DNA of 64,000 nucleotides from Phoebastria nigripes (taxonomy: Eukaryota; Chordata; Aves; Procellariiformes; Diomedeidae), in assembly GCA_035582835.1 (NCBI GenBank), contig JAYKAV010000405.1, positions 41,959 through 105,958 on the forward strand. The letters are read 5' to 3'. Below are positions 11,672-25,033 of the stretch, one piece after another (positions within the stretch are counted from its first letter, which is position 1; each line of letters opens with the position of its first letter). The notes beneath the pieces were generated by a model, which did not search any database, was not told the origin of the DNA, and saw only the letters and a list, made by a program, of their open reading frames with translations. The translations under genes and the position numbers were made by a program.

Positions 11672-13271
11672 TATGGTATGGAATATCCCTTTGGCCAGTT
11701 TGGGTCAGCTGTCCTGGCTGTGCCCCCTCCCAGCTTCTCGCTGGCAGGGCATGAGAAGCTGCAAAGTCCTTGACTAGTGTTAGCACTACTTAGCAACAAC
11801 TAAAACATCAGTGTGTTATCAACATTATTCTCATACTAAACCCCAAACACAGCACTATACCAGCTACTAGGAAGAAAATTGACTCTATCCCAGCCGAAAC
11901 CAGGGCACAGTTGAACCTGGCAGGAGAGAAGCCATTGATTGTTCTGGGAATCCATGATTTTCCAGCACTGTGATGAGAGTGTATGAGACAGGATCACATC
12001 GGGGAGTCCCACAATCAACAACTGGGACTTGACAAGTGTCTGGAACACAAGACTGTTCCTAGGAAATTCAAAAGATTTTCCATGGTATATGCCAAGAGTG
12101 AGATCTGATTAGCTTTGAAGCATTGGTTTAGATAGAACTTTTAGTTCACACTGGGCTGATTTTAGATTACGCTACCTTGGCTCGCCCTTTATTTGAACAG
12201 AATTAGCCTCTCCCAATAGTACTCTTTTCTAGTGTGACCTAAGGTTGAAAAATCAGTTGTAATGGGAAGTATCATTGGAAGAAAAAAAAAAAAGTAAAAA
12301 TACTAAATGAAGTTTTCTTGCATAAATCCCAATGATTCCCTTTCTGTATTTTATTTTATGCTATTTACAAAATTTGTTTCTAGACATGATGGAAAGTACA
12401 TTCATTTCCATCGTTAGTGATGTGTAAAATTTGCTGCTATCACTCACATTACCAGACACTTTTACTGTAGAAAATGGAAGGTAATTGGTACTTCGGGCAG
12501 GCCACAAATCTTTCCTGGCAGCAGTGTATCACTCACAGTACACTGATTGCAAAAATTAGTTAATTCAAGAGGAATATTATATTCCTTGAGTCCTGGCATA
12601 AATCTCTCCAAATTCTGCAAGCATTATGGCCATCAGGTTAAAAGATAGATATCTGTCAGCCTACTTGACTATATGTGCTCCTGATTTAGATGCTACTCAT
12701 TCCAACACCTCTTCTAAAACTGATATATATTGCCCATTAAGTCCACCAGAAGAGCCTTTAAATGGCAGGATTCAATAATATTGGGCTAATCTGTTGCTTT
12801 TATTTACCGATCTTCTTAGGGTTGTAAATCTTCAACTGCATGGTGTTTCCTACTTCATTCACCTTTGTGAATGAAAACTAATAAAAGTGCAGTGTTTATG
12901 CATTACTGAGAATCTGTCTTTCTGTACATTTGGGATGCTCTTCATTGTTAGTGTTAAGGAAACGAGGTTAGAAATGTCTCTAACAAACCTAAGAAATTCT
13001 CTCAATGTTCACCCAGAGTGCATCTGGATTTGATATAATGATTGCCCATGGCAACCTGTTGTATTTATAAGCTTTTACCAAATTTTGTACTTCAAGCATC
13101 ATTGCAAACTCCCATCATTCTTCTGACATACCTGAGCTTCAAGAAGATAATATAAGATGCACAAATATTTGCAGACCAATTAAAATTTCTTTAATGTGGA
13201 ACATTGTCTGTGCAAGGCCTAGGATGAGGAGGTTTCAGAAAAAACTGTCTTGTTATGGCATACCTGCATGT

Positions 13272-13325
13272 GGGACTTTGGCTCTGCCTAAGTCACTCAG
13301 ACCTCTGCCACTTCTTGGGGACCAG
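13272..13325 (+). mobile_element. Possible MIR-like SINE fragment
   Basis: The words 'tggctctgcc' and 'aagtcactcagacctctgcc' follow one another as in the central part of MIR, with an apparent internal deletion. It is short and diverged, and could be chance. Confidence 0.25.
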
Positions 13326-14568
13326 GATTTAACCTCAAGGTGATACCTGCAGATGAAATACATGTGGTCATGTGTGCATTTTTGGTCTACAACTCTGAGC
13401 ACAAGCAAATAGGTACAGCCTGTTTTGAGGGGTCAGGCTAAATTGAATTAATGGTGCTAACAGAACAACTGTATGAGAGAAGAAGGCTTTCTGGTGCTCT
13501 GAGCAAGGTCAGCTTACTTTGTGGAAGGTGACCGATCTGGTTTGCTACTAGCTAAAAGGGGAACAAATCTGTGAGTCAAACGGTGTCACTGTTGTGATGG
13601 GGGCAGCCATCAATGACATTTTCCAAGTTCTTTTTGTTTAAAGAAATTAATGTGCCAGAGATGTTGATAGTAGAGTGAAGTAATGGTTGATCTCCTGATT
13701 TGTTTTTTTGTGATAACGCAGTACTCTGTGATAGCCTTGCTGTCCTTTTATATAGAAAGAAAACTGTTTTCATTGTTAAAGTTATGGGTTTACGGCTTTG
13801 CTGAGAATTTTGTCAGAATGTTGAGGAAATGCATTTTCAAGAAACGTAACTGTTCTGCACAGCAAAAACAGTCTTTGTTACAATAAACCATCACTGTTGG
13901 CAAAATTCAAAATTTACCCTCTTCACAGAGTCAGAAAATGCTTATTCTTTGGGACCACAATTCCTTTCACTGAACTGGAACTGAGAGCAAGAGAACTGAG
14001 AGCAAGCTGAAGATGGGAGTTGCCTACCATATACTATTGCAAAGTGAGGAATGACCAAGACTTCAGATGCTGGACTGAAAGAGATTCCCATCAAGACCTA
14101 TTTCCTGCTAGCACAGGAAATATAATCACACTCATCCCCATAAAAACATCCATCTAGGAAGATGCAATTATGAACTTGAAAGGTAGAAATAAGAATTTTG
14201 GCTTCCTGTGGTCGAACTCACATTCAAAGTAAATGTGCAGAGAGATTCATGACATAATTCTTTGCTGTCATTTTTTTTCAGCAGAAAACAGTGCAGGAGC
14301 CATGGGAATTGTAACTTAATGAAAAGGGGTTCTTGCATGAGTCATTTGAATGGGTTGTTGTGTAGAGGTTCATCTTAAGCAATGCAAACACATTGGTACA
14401 ACATAGACAATGAATGAAGTGGATGTTATCAAACTCTTAGCTCTTTGGTGACCACTGATTAAGAAAAGCCTCTGCACAAAAGAAGAGAGTAGCTATAATC
14501 ATCATCACACCTGAAACCCACAAACTTGTGGAGAATAACTGGAAAAGAATCGAGTATGTTATTCTAGC

Positions 14569-14588
14569 AAAAAAAAAAAAAAAAAAAA
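14569..14588 (+). repeat. A20 homopolymer
   Basis: Twenty consecutive A bases. Upstream sequence shows no recognisable retrotransposed gene, and no flanking duplication was found, so it is treated as a simple repeat rather than a retroposon tail. Confidence 0.8.
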
Positions 14589-14814
14589 GGGCAGTCTGAA
14601 AATAACTTTGATAACAGTTGTTTTGGAAGTGCCTGATTTTTCCATTAGTTTTCCATTAATTCTTGTAAAATATGCCTTTGTGAGACTGTATTATTGAACT
14701 GCACAGAGTACTGCATGCTATATAAAGATGTATGAGTGATGTGTATGAGCGAACATAAAAGAAGTTGAAAACATGCACGAATATGCAAATTACTAAAGCT
14801 GGTGAGACATTCTG

Positions 14815-14890
14815 GTCATTTTAGGGAGGTAACTGAGGCACAGATCAGATAAGGAACTGCAAGACCCTAAGCTAACAGGCAAAGAAAAGC
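14815..14890 (-). mobile_element. Possible MIR-like SINE fragment
   Basis: The plus strand contains 'aactgaggcacaga', followed at the right distance by a 'gaactgcaagaccctaag' stretch, like the antisense of the MIR core. Divergence is high and only the core is visible. Confidence 0.4.
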
Positions 14891-17640
14891 TGTACACAGA
14901 AATCAGCACAGTAGATTGTGCTTCTTGTGACAAATGCCACAAGCTGAAGAGCTGCCTCATACTCAGAAAAGTGAGGCAAATGCAATAACAGCTCCTAGTA
15001 AGTTGTGATAATTTATGCCCACAGCATGAACAAAGAATGACAACAGTATCACTGCAGATAAGGAAACTCAGAGGAGTAATGGACAGTTTTGGACAAAGTT
15101 GGAGATCAGTGCTCAAGTCAACATGACCCCAGAAAATATTAGCGCTGTAGGAGAAACACTGATAGTGTCAGATAAGTGGGCAAAACTGAAGATTTTGCTT
15201 ACATTCAGGCTTACTATAGTTAGCCCCACCGAGGAAGCATATGAAATAAATGCATGGGTAAATAACAAATGTTTGAAGTTGCATCTCCTAAGACTACGTA
15301 GAATAAAATGTATAATTCATTAAAACATGTAACTTTTTGGAAAGCCGGAAACTCAAACAACAGAAGTAAATATCAGAAATGTGTTCCAGCATATTGGGAA
15401 GCTTTCTAAAGAAAGTAGAATAGAAGCGGAAAATTCTATTTCCTAGACCCTTGGAAAATTCTAGTCTCTCTCAAAAAAAGGCAAGATAAAAAATGGAGTG
15501 AGGCCACTTCCCTCAGAATCACAGAGCAAGCAAGGGAACCAAGAGACATGACATTACATATCAGTCACTGCAGACAAAAGAATTAGTACTTCCTCCCTAT
15601 CTATTCCCTCCAATAACAAACTAAATATATAAAGGTGCAAATGTTTTCGGCCAGTTAAACAAGGACATTCTTAAATGTCTTTTATGGTGGATGCATCAAC
15701 CATGGAAAAATATTTGGTATCAGCAGATTTTGGCCAGTAACCTTAAGAAACAGAGCACACTTTCTCATTAGGAAATGCAGACTGGCTTCTGGGCTTTGTT
15801 TGGCACCTGACTTTTTTCACTGGAACATAAAACACATCTTTGATAGCATAGAGGGTAGGTCTTCACAGATGATGCTTTGATCTGTGGAAGTGCTGTAGAA
15901 GAGCATAACCACAGGCTCCATGTAGCTTTGAAAAGCTGGCAAAACATAAACAAAAGTGTAAATTATATGTATTAGAAATAGCATTCCTAGAAGCAAGGTG
16001 CTCAAGCAGATCAGATAAGGATAAGGTTTCTACCAGCATTCTTGTCCTTGTAGATAAAATATGATCCCTACGATTTTTTTTTTATGATTCCTAGACATGG
16101 TCATGAACAATGTTGGGAAATTAGTACCTATTGTAGATGCTCAAACAGAGGCCTTTGATTACTCTGGTAGAAGAATGTTTGCAGGATGCAAATGTGAATA
16201 AAGCTGAATTAAATTAAGGTATTAAAGAAACTCTAAATTTGATGTCCTTAGGAAGTATAAGACTAAGCTAGTTATGACACGGATGGCAGTATGGTCAGAA
16301 CTGGAGACTAGTATTATATCATTGAGTATCTCATACTTAATCCATGAGTATGAGAAGTTTTGTGTATATTCACAGAGGTCCATGTTAGCTGAAGATGTCC
16401 ATAAACCACTTATTGCCATTGACAGAGAGAGGCCTGACAACAACAGAGATTAGTTTTAAACACATATATATGTTCTCCAAATAGAATATAAATGTGGGAC
16501 ATTGTAGCTAAAGTACGGGAGATGAGAAGAGCAAAGTTCCAACCTAGATTGTAGGAGTATCAATCTTCCTTTCAACAAACACTATTCTGTCTGGGACAAA
16601 ATGTGAAATGAGATTGCCAATACTGATGCTGAGAATGCAGAGCCTGCTAGATGTAACTGAAATTATTAGCAGTGTGAGATTTGGAAAACATCCTGGGCCT
16701 TCTTTACTTGTTTAGGGGGGAATTTTCAGGACTGGGATGTGATCATTAAAATGTTACACAAAAACATTAAAAAAGTTACACAAAGATCATCTGAGGACCA
16801 AAAAGTGAATGGAAGAACAACACCACTTAGGAAGCTTTGAAGCATTGTCACTTGCAAAAACACAAGTGGAATCCAGCAAAAAATTTCCATATTGATAATG
16901 TACGAAAAATATGCTCCTTGAAGCAGAACAGGTTCTAAAGGATATTTTCATTTCTGTGAGGTAGCCTTTGCAGAATGTGTTACAGTTAACAGGTGCTTAT
17001 GCATATCCAGTTTCTCTAGAGATGATATACCTCAAGCAATAATGTTTTACAATTGAGTGATAATTTATTTNGCAGTGAAGTTAAGCATTCTGCAATTAGA
17101 TATATGTATAAATGTATTACTGCTAATCTGTATTATCTCCAGTCCAATGATTTGANGGAACACAGTGTCAAAATATTAAGTATATGCACAAAGGATTGCC
17201 AAGTCAAGATGGCTGAACTGCAGTACACGCCTCTGCTAAAACGGATCGCTTTGCTGTTGTCTGACTGTAGCCACCATTTAGAAACCTGCAGATTCATATA
17301 GCATGCNATATCCAAAGTACTGTCTGAACTTTGTTAGTTACTAGGCTTTTTTATAGATTGAGAATTCAGTGTTAATATTGTTAATATTATGATCAATTGC
17401 AAGTAGGATTTGGACAGATCACCCAAGAAAGACATTCATGAAAGAGCCAAGTTTAGTGAGTGGCAAACATGTTGTGCAGAAGCTCAGAATGAACGTTTAA
17501 AACTGAGCAATCCCAAACACCATGCAGATCCCTGTAGCAGTAACAAATATAACATGAAACAAAAGTGATGTTTTTTCTCCACTTTCTCTTTTCGTATAAC
17601 AAAAGTGTCCCTACATGCTGACAAATAGTAAGGCTGTTAA

Positions 17641-17860
17641 TCATAGAAAGTATAGACTGAGAAGCCTCTTAATTCATACAGTCTGTCTATGCAGGGACAA
17701 GTGAATTCTTGTCTGACAGGATTATTGTGTGCCAGGTTCAATGTTTATTGGTTTACATGAGCTAATCTTTGAGAGGCAGTCTGTCCTATTAATTCCACCA
17801 CGCCAAATGACTTGCTGATCTCCAGCCTAAATTCCAGCTGCTTAATCCCAGTTTCATCAT
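17641..17860 (-). mobile_element. Ancient CR1-like LINE 3' part
   Basis: The left edge starts with 'tcatagaaagtatagact', like the antisense 3' tail of old CR1 elements. Toward the right, 'ttccaccacgcc' is followed by 'gatctccagcctaaattcc', in the same order as in the antisense of old CR1 3' sequence. Identity is low and no frame survives. If right, it is a very old minus-strand copy. Confidence 0.45.
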
Positions 17861-20800
17861 TGTGCACTACCCCAATGCTCAGATTCTTGAAGTCTGCAGA
17901 GGTACTTCCAGCTCCTTACTGTAACTTGCTGAGATGCTGTTAGTACTGAATACAAATCCTGCAAGAAATAGCAGCCTCTGTGCTACTTTAGAAAGACACT
18001 GCATTTTAGTTTCCTCAGGGCAGCAGAGGAACGGTTGATTGCAATTGCATTGGCAGATGCCTTTCTCTCTCTGCTTTGAGGCTTTTCTTGTTTTCACTTG
18101 GCTGTGGCTCAGTGAAGTGAGAGGAATGCCTTCTCCAGCATGCAGTTTTCCAGTGGCTCAGATGAGCAAACATCCACTTCAGGGTAAATAGCGTCTTCAC
18201 AAATATATGTCAGTTTTTGTTCTCTATCATGTGCAGAAACCAAAGATGAAGTGACAGATTGGTTAGACATTCAAAATGTGCTGATTTTCTCTGCAACCTG
18301 AAACAGCAGAGCCAGGCAGGAGGAAGACTGCAATCAGTTGTAACAGGAACACTATGGAGCTAATGCACAGCATGTTTATTCACACACCCTTCTTTAGTGT
18401 AGTGCATCATAAAATATATTGAACTTTGCAAGTTGTTTTCTTCCCTAAGGGTCAAAAAGTATTTTACATTCATTAATTACTGTGACAAACTGAAAGGCAA
18501 CCTTCTCTGGAGTGGGAAATAAGACCTGTTTAGGGCAGGTAGCAAAGAAAACTGCTGTACCCAGATGAAGCTGAAGAGTTCTTCAGGACTTACAAACTTC
18601 TGTACAGTAGTGCATTCATGTGCAGTAGAAAACTATCTTAACAGAAGACACATTTTATTGTTAAAAAAACCTGTTGATCAAGGGCAAAAAGAAATTATTA
18701 GGGGATTCCTAAAGCATCACCAGATTGTGCTAAGGAGTTCTTCTTGGTGTGTAGATGTCAGGTTAGTTCCCTACTCCCTGTTACAATCAAGGTTAGGAGA
18801 GGCACACCTCATTAACCTGAAAAAACTAATAAGAAGCAGCAGAAAGGAAAAAGCCCCAAGGCTGATTGTCCTTCAGTTATTACAGCTTTCCTGCTAAGAG
18901 TAAAATTAGACAGACGAAAACGCAATTAAAGTCCTACCCANGCCAGAAAGTTGAACCATTTACTTTGAATTTTTCCATTAACTTTGTTATTCAGTCAATA
19001 TAGTTTGTATCAACTTAAATTAACCCTGAAGACACTACTTATTCCCAATCTGAAGACTAGTAAATCTTGCATTATCCTGATTTCCTGTTTCCTGCCCCTT
19101 TCTATTCTACTTCCTACNTCTTGTGGCCAGTACTAATGAACAAGACATTATAAGGTGGGACTGAGGAAGGTTCAGGAAATACAGTGGCAATAACAGAGGA
19201 GCTAGGTCTGTGTTCTTATGCTGACAGAGCAGGAGCAATCAGGTAGNAACAGCCCTCAAGTTCAGCCCTTCTATGAAAGCATTTCAGTAGTTGCTACAAA
19301 ATGTGGTGAAATAGTTTTTGGGTTTTGGGGAACAGGGTTATGTTTGAAACTTATGTTTACATTGATTGATCCTCTACCTGCTCTAATGAGAAGAACTAGC
19401 TCCCCTTGATATTTTGAAGTATGTTATTTGTTGAATTTTCACTTTGGCTGTTTGTCCCATATAAACAGATAATAAGATAGTCATGGCAGGAGTTTATGCT
19501 TGAGGTTGGAGAGAGCTGGTTAGGAGGCTGGAGTGCCATAATTTGGGTCCAGAGAAATTTCACTACTATGAGTAGGCTGAAGCTATGATCTCCTATGTTG
19601 TTTAAGCAACAGCAAATGTGGATTAGACCATGTGTGGTATAACATCATTAGTACGTACATACTGCTTAATGTCTTTGTAAATGTGGTTGTATTCACAATC
19701 TACTGTCCAACCACCCCACCCTTTTTAATGCTTGACATCATGAAAACAAAAGTTTAAAGAGAAGATTTGTTTATCATTATTTGGTTGTTGGGTTTTGTCT
19801 TGGTTTTGTTTTTTTCTTTTTTTTTAAGGTAAGCTCTTTTAATGTTAGTAGCAAATGTTTTGCATCAAGGAAGCCTTTGCTAAAGACCTAATACCTTTTT
19901 TTTTTCCCCTGAAAAAAAGGTCTCAAAGTTTAAAAAAACTATTTCAGAACTTACTTGAAATATTTTATTATGATGCAGAATACAGTGCCACTGTTTTTCG
20001 CTGCATGGAATCACAAAACAAGGTAACATGTTACGATTACTGATTCTGACCTTGCATAGCCTGTTTAGTATAAGCTATCAAGGCTGAACCTTGAAAAGCT
20101 GAATGACACTTTGTCAATGTATGGAGCAACGCAGATTTATCACAGTGTGACAGGTTGGCATTGCACCGCAGTATTGGTCTTACGATGTTTCATAACCAAA
20201 TCACAGTGTGCTAACCTTGTTCATCTACATTACTCTGCTACCAGGCTTCAGGACGTGGCTTTTAGATTCATACCTTTTTGTTTCTGTTTCTTCCCTTTGC
20301 TTCCCTGTTAGGCTGTATGTGCTCATTCTACTTTTGCTGCTCTGCACATAGTGAAGGAGTTGCATGAATATCTCTCAGCTGAAAGTACAGGGGTCATCTA
20401 AACTATTGCAAAAGCTTCTTGACAGGGGTGAATGCATGTTGCTATCCTATACCACACTTTGATAGTAGACATAAATTTAAATGTACTGATGGCTAAGGTT
20501 GATCAGAAGCTATGATTTTTGTCATGGCTTGTTCTTGCTCTTTTAGTCTTTTGATATAACATTCTGATCAGATACTTCTGCTACCTAGCTATATGAATGA
20601 AGATTCTCTAACCTCTTACAGGATGTGGTTTAAGATTGATTAATTTATACTCATGATGGTAGCTTTAACTATTAGCCATGCCTTTTTTATACTGAAATCT
20701 CTTGTATTGTATCTTGGCTATTCAAATATAGTCACATATCCTAAGCCAGATATATTTCATATTCAGACAAAATATATAGTACCTGTTAGAAAATACATTC

Positions 20801-21594
20801 TTTGGAGTATGAAATGGGAAAATGACCAGATAGCCAATTAATGTTGTGTTTTGTCTAAAGGGCCAAAGTACATGTGAGTACAAATAACAGCAAGGGGATG
20901 TTAAATTATTAATAAGGGAATATTTATTGGACAAGAGATGATTGGAAGCAAGTAGGAAGGGATTTGCTGTTAACTGATTCTAGAGAACCTCTTAGTATAC
21001 ATGAAATGTTCTTAATGATTTTATTAATCCAAAAGCCAATGCTATGACCTGGGAAGGCCTGCTGTATGAATTTGTACATGTGACTTACAGGAGGTTAGAG
21101 TAGCACAGTAATTTGAGACCCTCTGCTCTGGTTGAGAAACTCTTTGCTTCTAAGGGCAAATGGACTTGGGACACATATTGAGTGTGAGGTGCAGAAATAT
21201 GAAGTGCAAAACAAAGTTTGAGAAAACTTCAGTTAAATAATCCCACAACTGGGAATGACAATGATTCTTTAAATCATTAACTCCAGGTTCTCTCAAGTAC
21301 TCAAACAGTTAGCTTAACAAACCACCAAATTAGCAATAATCTGTTGTAGCACAGTTTAGCTGAAAAAAATCAGGGAAATCATTAGTAGCATTATAAAAGC
21401 AAATCCCTCTTGCATATTGTTTTCTTATGACTGTTCTGTTACATTAATCTTGCATATGCTGTCTAGTAACCAGAATATAACAGGAATAAAAATGGGAAAA
21501 TTATTTTTAAAATTACTCATATTTTTCAGTGTATCACCTAGTACTTTCTTAAATAATCTTAGTGGTTAGCTGATGTCTCTTCTCTGGGGAGATT

Positions 21595-21665
21595 ACTTCT
21601 CATCCAGAAGCTTTCACTGTCAGGAAGTATTCTTTGGATATTTAATCTTGGTTTTTCTCTACCTT
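21595..21665 (-). mobile_element. Possible ancient CR1/L3-like fragment
   Basis: The phrase 'ctttcactgtcaggaagtat' followed by 'tggatatttaatcttgg' resembles the antisense of the 3' coding end of old CR1/L3 elements. Only about 60 bp can be followed, so this is tentative. Confidence 0.3.
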
Positions 21666-22816
21666 AAAGAAGAAGTTTTTGCAAACATTTTTAATCTGGA
21701 AAAAAGCAACTCAAACTAGTAGCTTGATTCCATCTCATTTGCTAATTGGACTAACCTTTAAGGAGAGTACTTGTTTGTTTTCAGTTTTCATCTACCATTT
21801 GTGTCCTTACTTGTGCAGATGTAATTCAGTACTCAATAATAAATTGTGGAAAGTACATAAATTTTACTGAGAATGAATCAATGGTTTATCATATTTTCCC
21901 CTTAGCATGTACAACTGAGTCATTGTGGTGCTGCAAATCATATTTGCCTTCCAAAGTTCTGTTTGCAGTACTGAAGAAGCACATGGATGAAATGGCTTAA
22001 TTAGTCAAAGATATTCAAGGTAAAGTTTACAAAGGATGTAACTGTGCTCTGTTGGAAGAAAAAGAAAAAGGAGAAATTGGAAGCTGTTAGCTTCACTGCT
22101 GTTACTGGGCATATTTTATTTTGTCTCTGCAGCTCTATCACACTCTGCCCAGCTGCTGAGGTTCTGTTTTAGTCATTGTTGAGATGAATGAAACAATGTT
22201 TTTTAGCATTTGGTATAAAGAACATAATTCAGGCAGTGCCTCATATAAATGTTTGCACAGATCTCAAAATGCCTGATGTACCAACTAGGAATCTGGCATA
22301 AAGAATGCACATTTTTAATTTGAAGCAGTTGAAGTTAACTCTGTGCCATGTCTACAGAGCTGCTTCAGATAGCCCTGTACAATGAAGTATGAGTGATTCT
22401 GCTGCGGACAGTTGAAAACACTGCTGTGGTATTTTACTATTTATTTTCCCAAACCAGAGAATGACATGTCATGTGCTGCATGACCAATTTTGGTGGTGTG
22501 ATTTAAACCAAAAATGAAGGTGATGTTTACTACCTTCTAATGCTTTATTTAAAAGAAAATTTCTGATCAGTACTTCTCAACTTTTCTGCAGCCATATGCT
22601 CCGGTTCTAGTTATAGTCTAGTGTGTGACAAAGTTAGAACCAGATAGAAGTTTGTGAAGTCAAAAAATCTTGCCTACTGTGATTTGGACATTGCAGATTA
22701 TGTGGTCACAATGAATCAGTACTCAGGAACCCTGATCTCCTTGCATTGTCTTTATGGTGCTGCCAATATTTCTGACTTTTTGAGAAACCCAAACTGAATA
22801 TCGTGTAAGCCTGAGA

Positions 22817-22899
22817 TGTACTGCAGTACAGGATGTAAACCACATGAATTTAATTTTCAGTTACTGACCTTAATAAGCCTTAAATCATGCAGTACTGCA
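22817..22899. repeat. Pair of related perfect palindromes
   Basis: TGTACTGCAGTACA (22817-22830, 14 bp) and TGCAGTACTGCA (22888-22899, 12 bp) are each perfectly self-complementary and are permutations of the same GTAC/CTGCAG words. They lie 57 bp apart. Confidence 0.6.
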
Positions 22900-24224
22900 G
22901 GACTTGCATCTGTGATTTTGGTTCTTCACACCTTACCATGTGAAAGCATTTTTTGAGAATCTCTGGAAACAAAAAATTTGGGTCGATTTGGAATTACCAG
23001 ATGCCCTCTCCTGGGTGATGCATTCCCTCTGAGGGCCATTTGGCATGAATATGCTTCTCCCTTCTTATTGGAAATACACTTCCAGATCACTTTCTACATC
23101 CACATGTTGACAGACTCTGAATAGAGATCAGAGGAAGTTGACCAATGAGTTGAAGAGAAGGGTAGGGAGGAGGGAGTCTCTGTTACATCTCATGGCCATT
23201 TCTTTTATTTTTCATTTTGTTAAGCTGCAGGGTGATGTCTCCATGGGGATAAGAATTTGATTGTTGCCAGTATCTTGCATAACTATTTTTGCATTAAATC
23301 TGTAAGAATAAATATATGTAATTAGCAAGGAGCGGTGTTCTAATACACATGTACATAATCTATGTCAATCGTCAGAAGAGATTATGTCAAGCAGGACATA
23401 ATAGGAATAGGATCTACATTTCAAAAAGAGGAATAATTTTGTCTATCTAGTTGGAGGCAATGGTGACCACATACAGAGAAGAATGGTATTTGATTACATC
23501 CATAAATGTCAGATATAACATGGTAGGTTATTAATTTTCTGACAGATTTTCTTTACTCAGGAGGGTGAATGATATTGCAAGAATATTTAGGTGAGAAATC
23601 CTTATGCCCATCCATCCAATGGTTTAGGTATTCCTCGCATGCTTTAAAGAATCCGATTTACTGAAGGTGGCATAATGCTGTAGCTCAACAATCCCGTGCA
23701 ACATTTATAACTGTCATTCATTTTTCCATACCGATGCTTTTTTAATTTGTCCTGATAAATTTCTCCAGTGTTTACACAGCACTGTCATTAACGTTTAGAA
23801 TGGTCTTACATATGTTGACTATTTCCAAAGCCTTTGGTTGCTATCTTGCACACCAATGATTTACAAGATTATAAACAAATAAAGGCCTAAAGAGCAACTA
23901 GTGAATATTGTTCTGAAACTCAGGTGCTTGCTAGAACTCTCTTTCTTGATATTTAATGCTTTTTCTGTTTGTTTGCAATTTATACTTGGAAATGGACATT
24001 GAATGTGCATATTGCAAATGCCATTCTGAAGAAACCTAAGGATTTGGGATTCTGGATTGAGTGGAAAAGCGTAGAGTGCCTTTGGACATCCTTTGGCTAT
24101 AGCAGTATTCTGTCCCTACGTGGTGGGAATAAGTAACAGGTGTGGTGTGCTAAACTTGATGAACTAATCTATATAAAACATCACAGCTTTTGCAATTAAA
24201 TACAGTGGCAAAGCAAATGATCTT

Positions 24225-24510
24225 TAGTGCTATATACTGGTGATTGCTGGTGACTAGTAGTGGCTTATGAACAATTGGTGTCAGTAATTCATAGTAAATA
24301 ACAAACAGCAATTAATTTCTGGTGGCAATCGATGATTCATCCATCACTTATTGCTGGACTGTCATCAGTAATTGCTCGAAACTGATTCACAAATGATCAG
24401 TTTGTGGGAACATTCTGGGAGTGTGTTTCAGTGATAGATGGTTGTTGCTGTACACTGACTGATCGCCATTGAGTGTCATTGTACCATTGCAAGGGATCAT
24501 TAGTGATTGT
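24225..24510. repeat. Patch of degenerate TGATTGCTG-like words
   Basis: Words of the type TGATTGCTG, TTATTGCTG, GTAATTGCTC, GTTGTTGCTG and TAGTGATTGTTG recur irregularly over about 280 bp, with their complements as well. An 8-bp inverted repeat (24379-24386 with 24396-24403) lies inside. It may be the ruin of a minisatellite or of an old transposon. Confidence 0.3.
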
Positions 24511-25033
24511 TGTTAACTTTCAGAGGTAGACTGTGCAAAATACCTGCTAATAAGCATAAGTAAACAGCTGGGTAGAAGACCAAACCACAAAAGGGCAGAA
24601 AAGCAGCCATGGCCCAGCTGTCTACTTCGTGGAGGTCTCTGTCAAGCAATGCCAGGCTTCCTGCTGATGACATTAGGAGTAGAAGTCAGGATGGATGGGG
24701 AGGCATTAAGTGCTGGGGGAACAGAAGGGAAGCATCTTCCTCAAAAACAAAACAAAAATCCTACAAATATCCCTCACTCCAAACATCCTATTTTCTGTTG
24801 GCAACAAGAGCAGTGAGTGTCCTCTTGCNGAGGGCCAGTTTCTGTCTCTTTCCTTTGCCCTTTTCATGTGCTCATTTCAGGGGGACAAACTTCAAATTTT
24901 CTTGTGCTGCTAAGAAGCCTTGAGCTGAGTCTGCGTGATATAATTTCATAGAATCAGAGAATAGTTTGGGTTGGAAGGGACCTTTAAAGGTCATCTAGTC
25001 CAACCCCACTGCCATGGGCAGGGACATCTTCAA

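Larger units (their letters stand above)
11367..11907 (-). mobile_element. Solo LTR of an avian endogenous retrovirus
   Basis: A 541-bp LTR, sense on the minus strand. It begins TG (at 11907) and ends CA (at 11367) and is flanked by a perfect 5-bp target duplication CAGTT (11362-11366 and 11908-11912). Reading the minus strand gives a U3 start with a 'CCTGGTTTCGGCTGGGATAG' word, a CRE, a TATA-like box, an ATTAAA poly(A) signal, and a U5 end with 'GGGTTAAACCACAACA'. I recognise this as an ERVL-like LTR family that is abundant in neoavian birds; the family name is from memory. No primer-binding site or gag, pol or env sequence adjoins it, so the provirus has collapsed by LTR-LTR recombination. 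Open frames inside it are chance frames. Confidence 0.92.
11913..17640. other. Unique non-coding DNA with faint SINE relics
   Basis: No gene was found. Two possible MIR-like fragments (13272-13325 and 14815-14890) and a 20-nt A run (14569-14588) are listed separately. A short word, GGAAAATTCTA, is repeated at 15428-15438 and 15453-15463. Two Ns at 17072 and 17156 interrupt an otherwise open but unrecognised frame. Confidence 0.55.
17901..24945. other. Unique non-coding DNA
   Basis: No gene was recognised in about 7 kb. One open frame of 110 codons (18565-18897, plus strand) is discussed under findings and is probably chance. T-rich runs lie at 19790-19905, the last forming a 10-bp stem with an A run (19893-19902 with 19912-19921). 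A possible CR1 relic at 21595-21665, two palindromes near 22.8 kb and a motif-rich patch at 24225-24510 are listed separately. Confidence 0.55.

Noticed and set aside
16537..16555. Possible CR1 tail ('ttccaacctagatt')
   Set aside because: The upstream sequence lacks the conserved CR1 words that should precede it.
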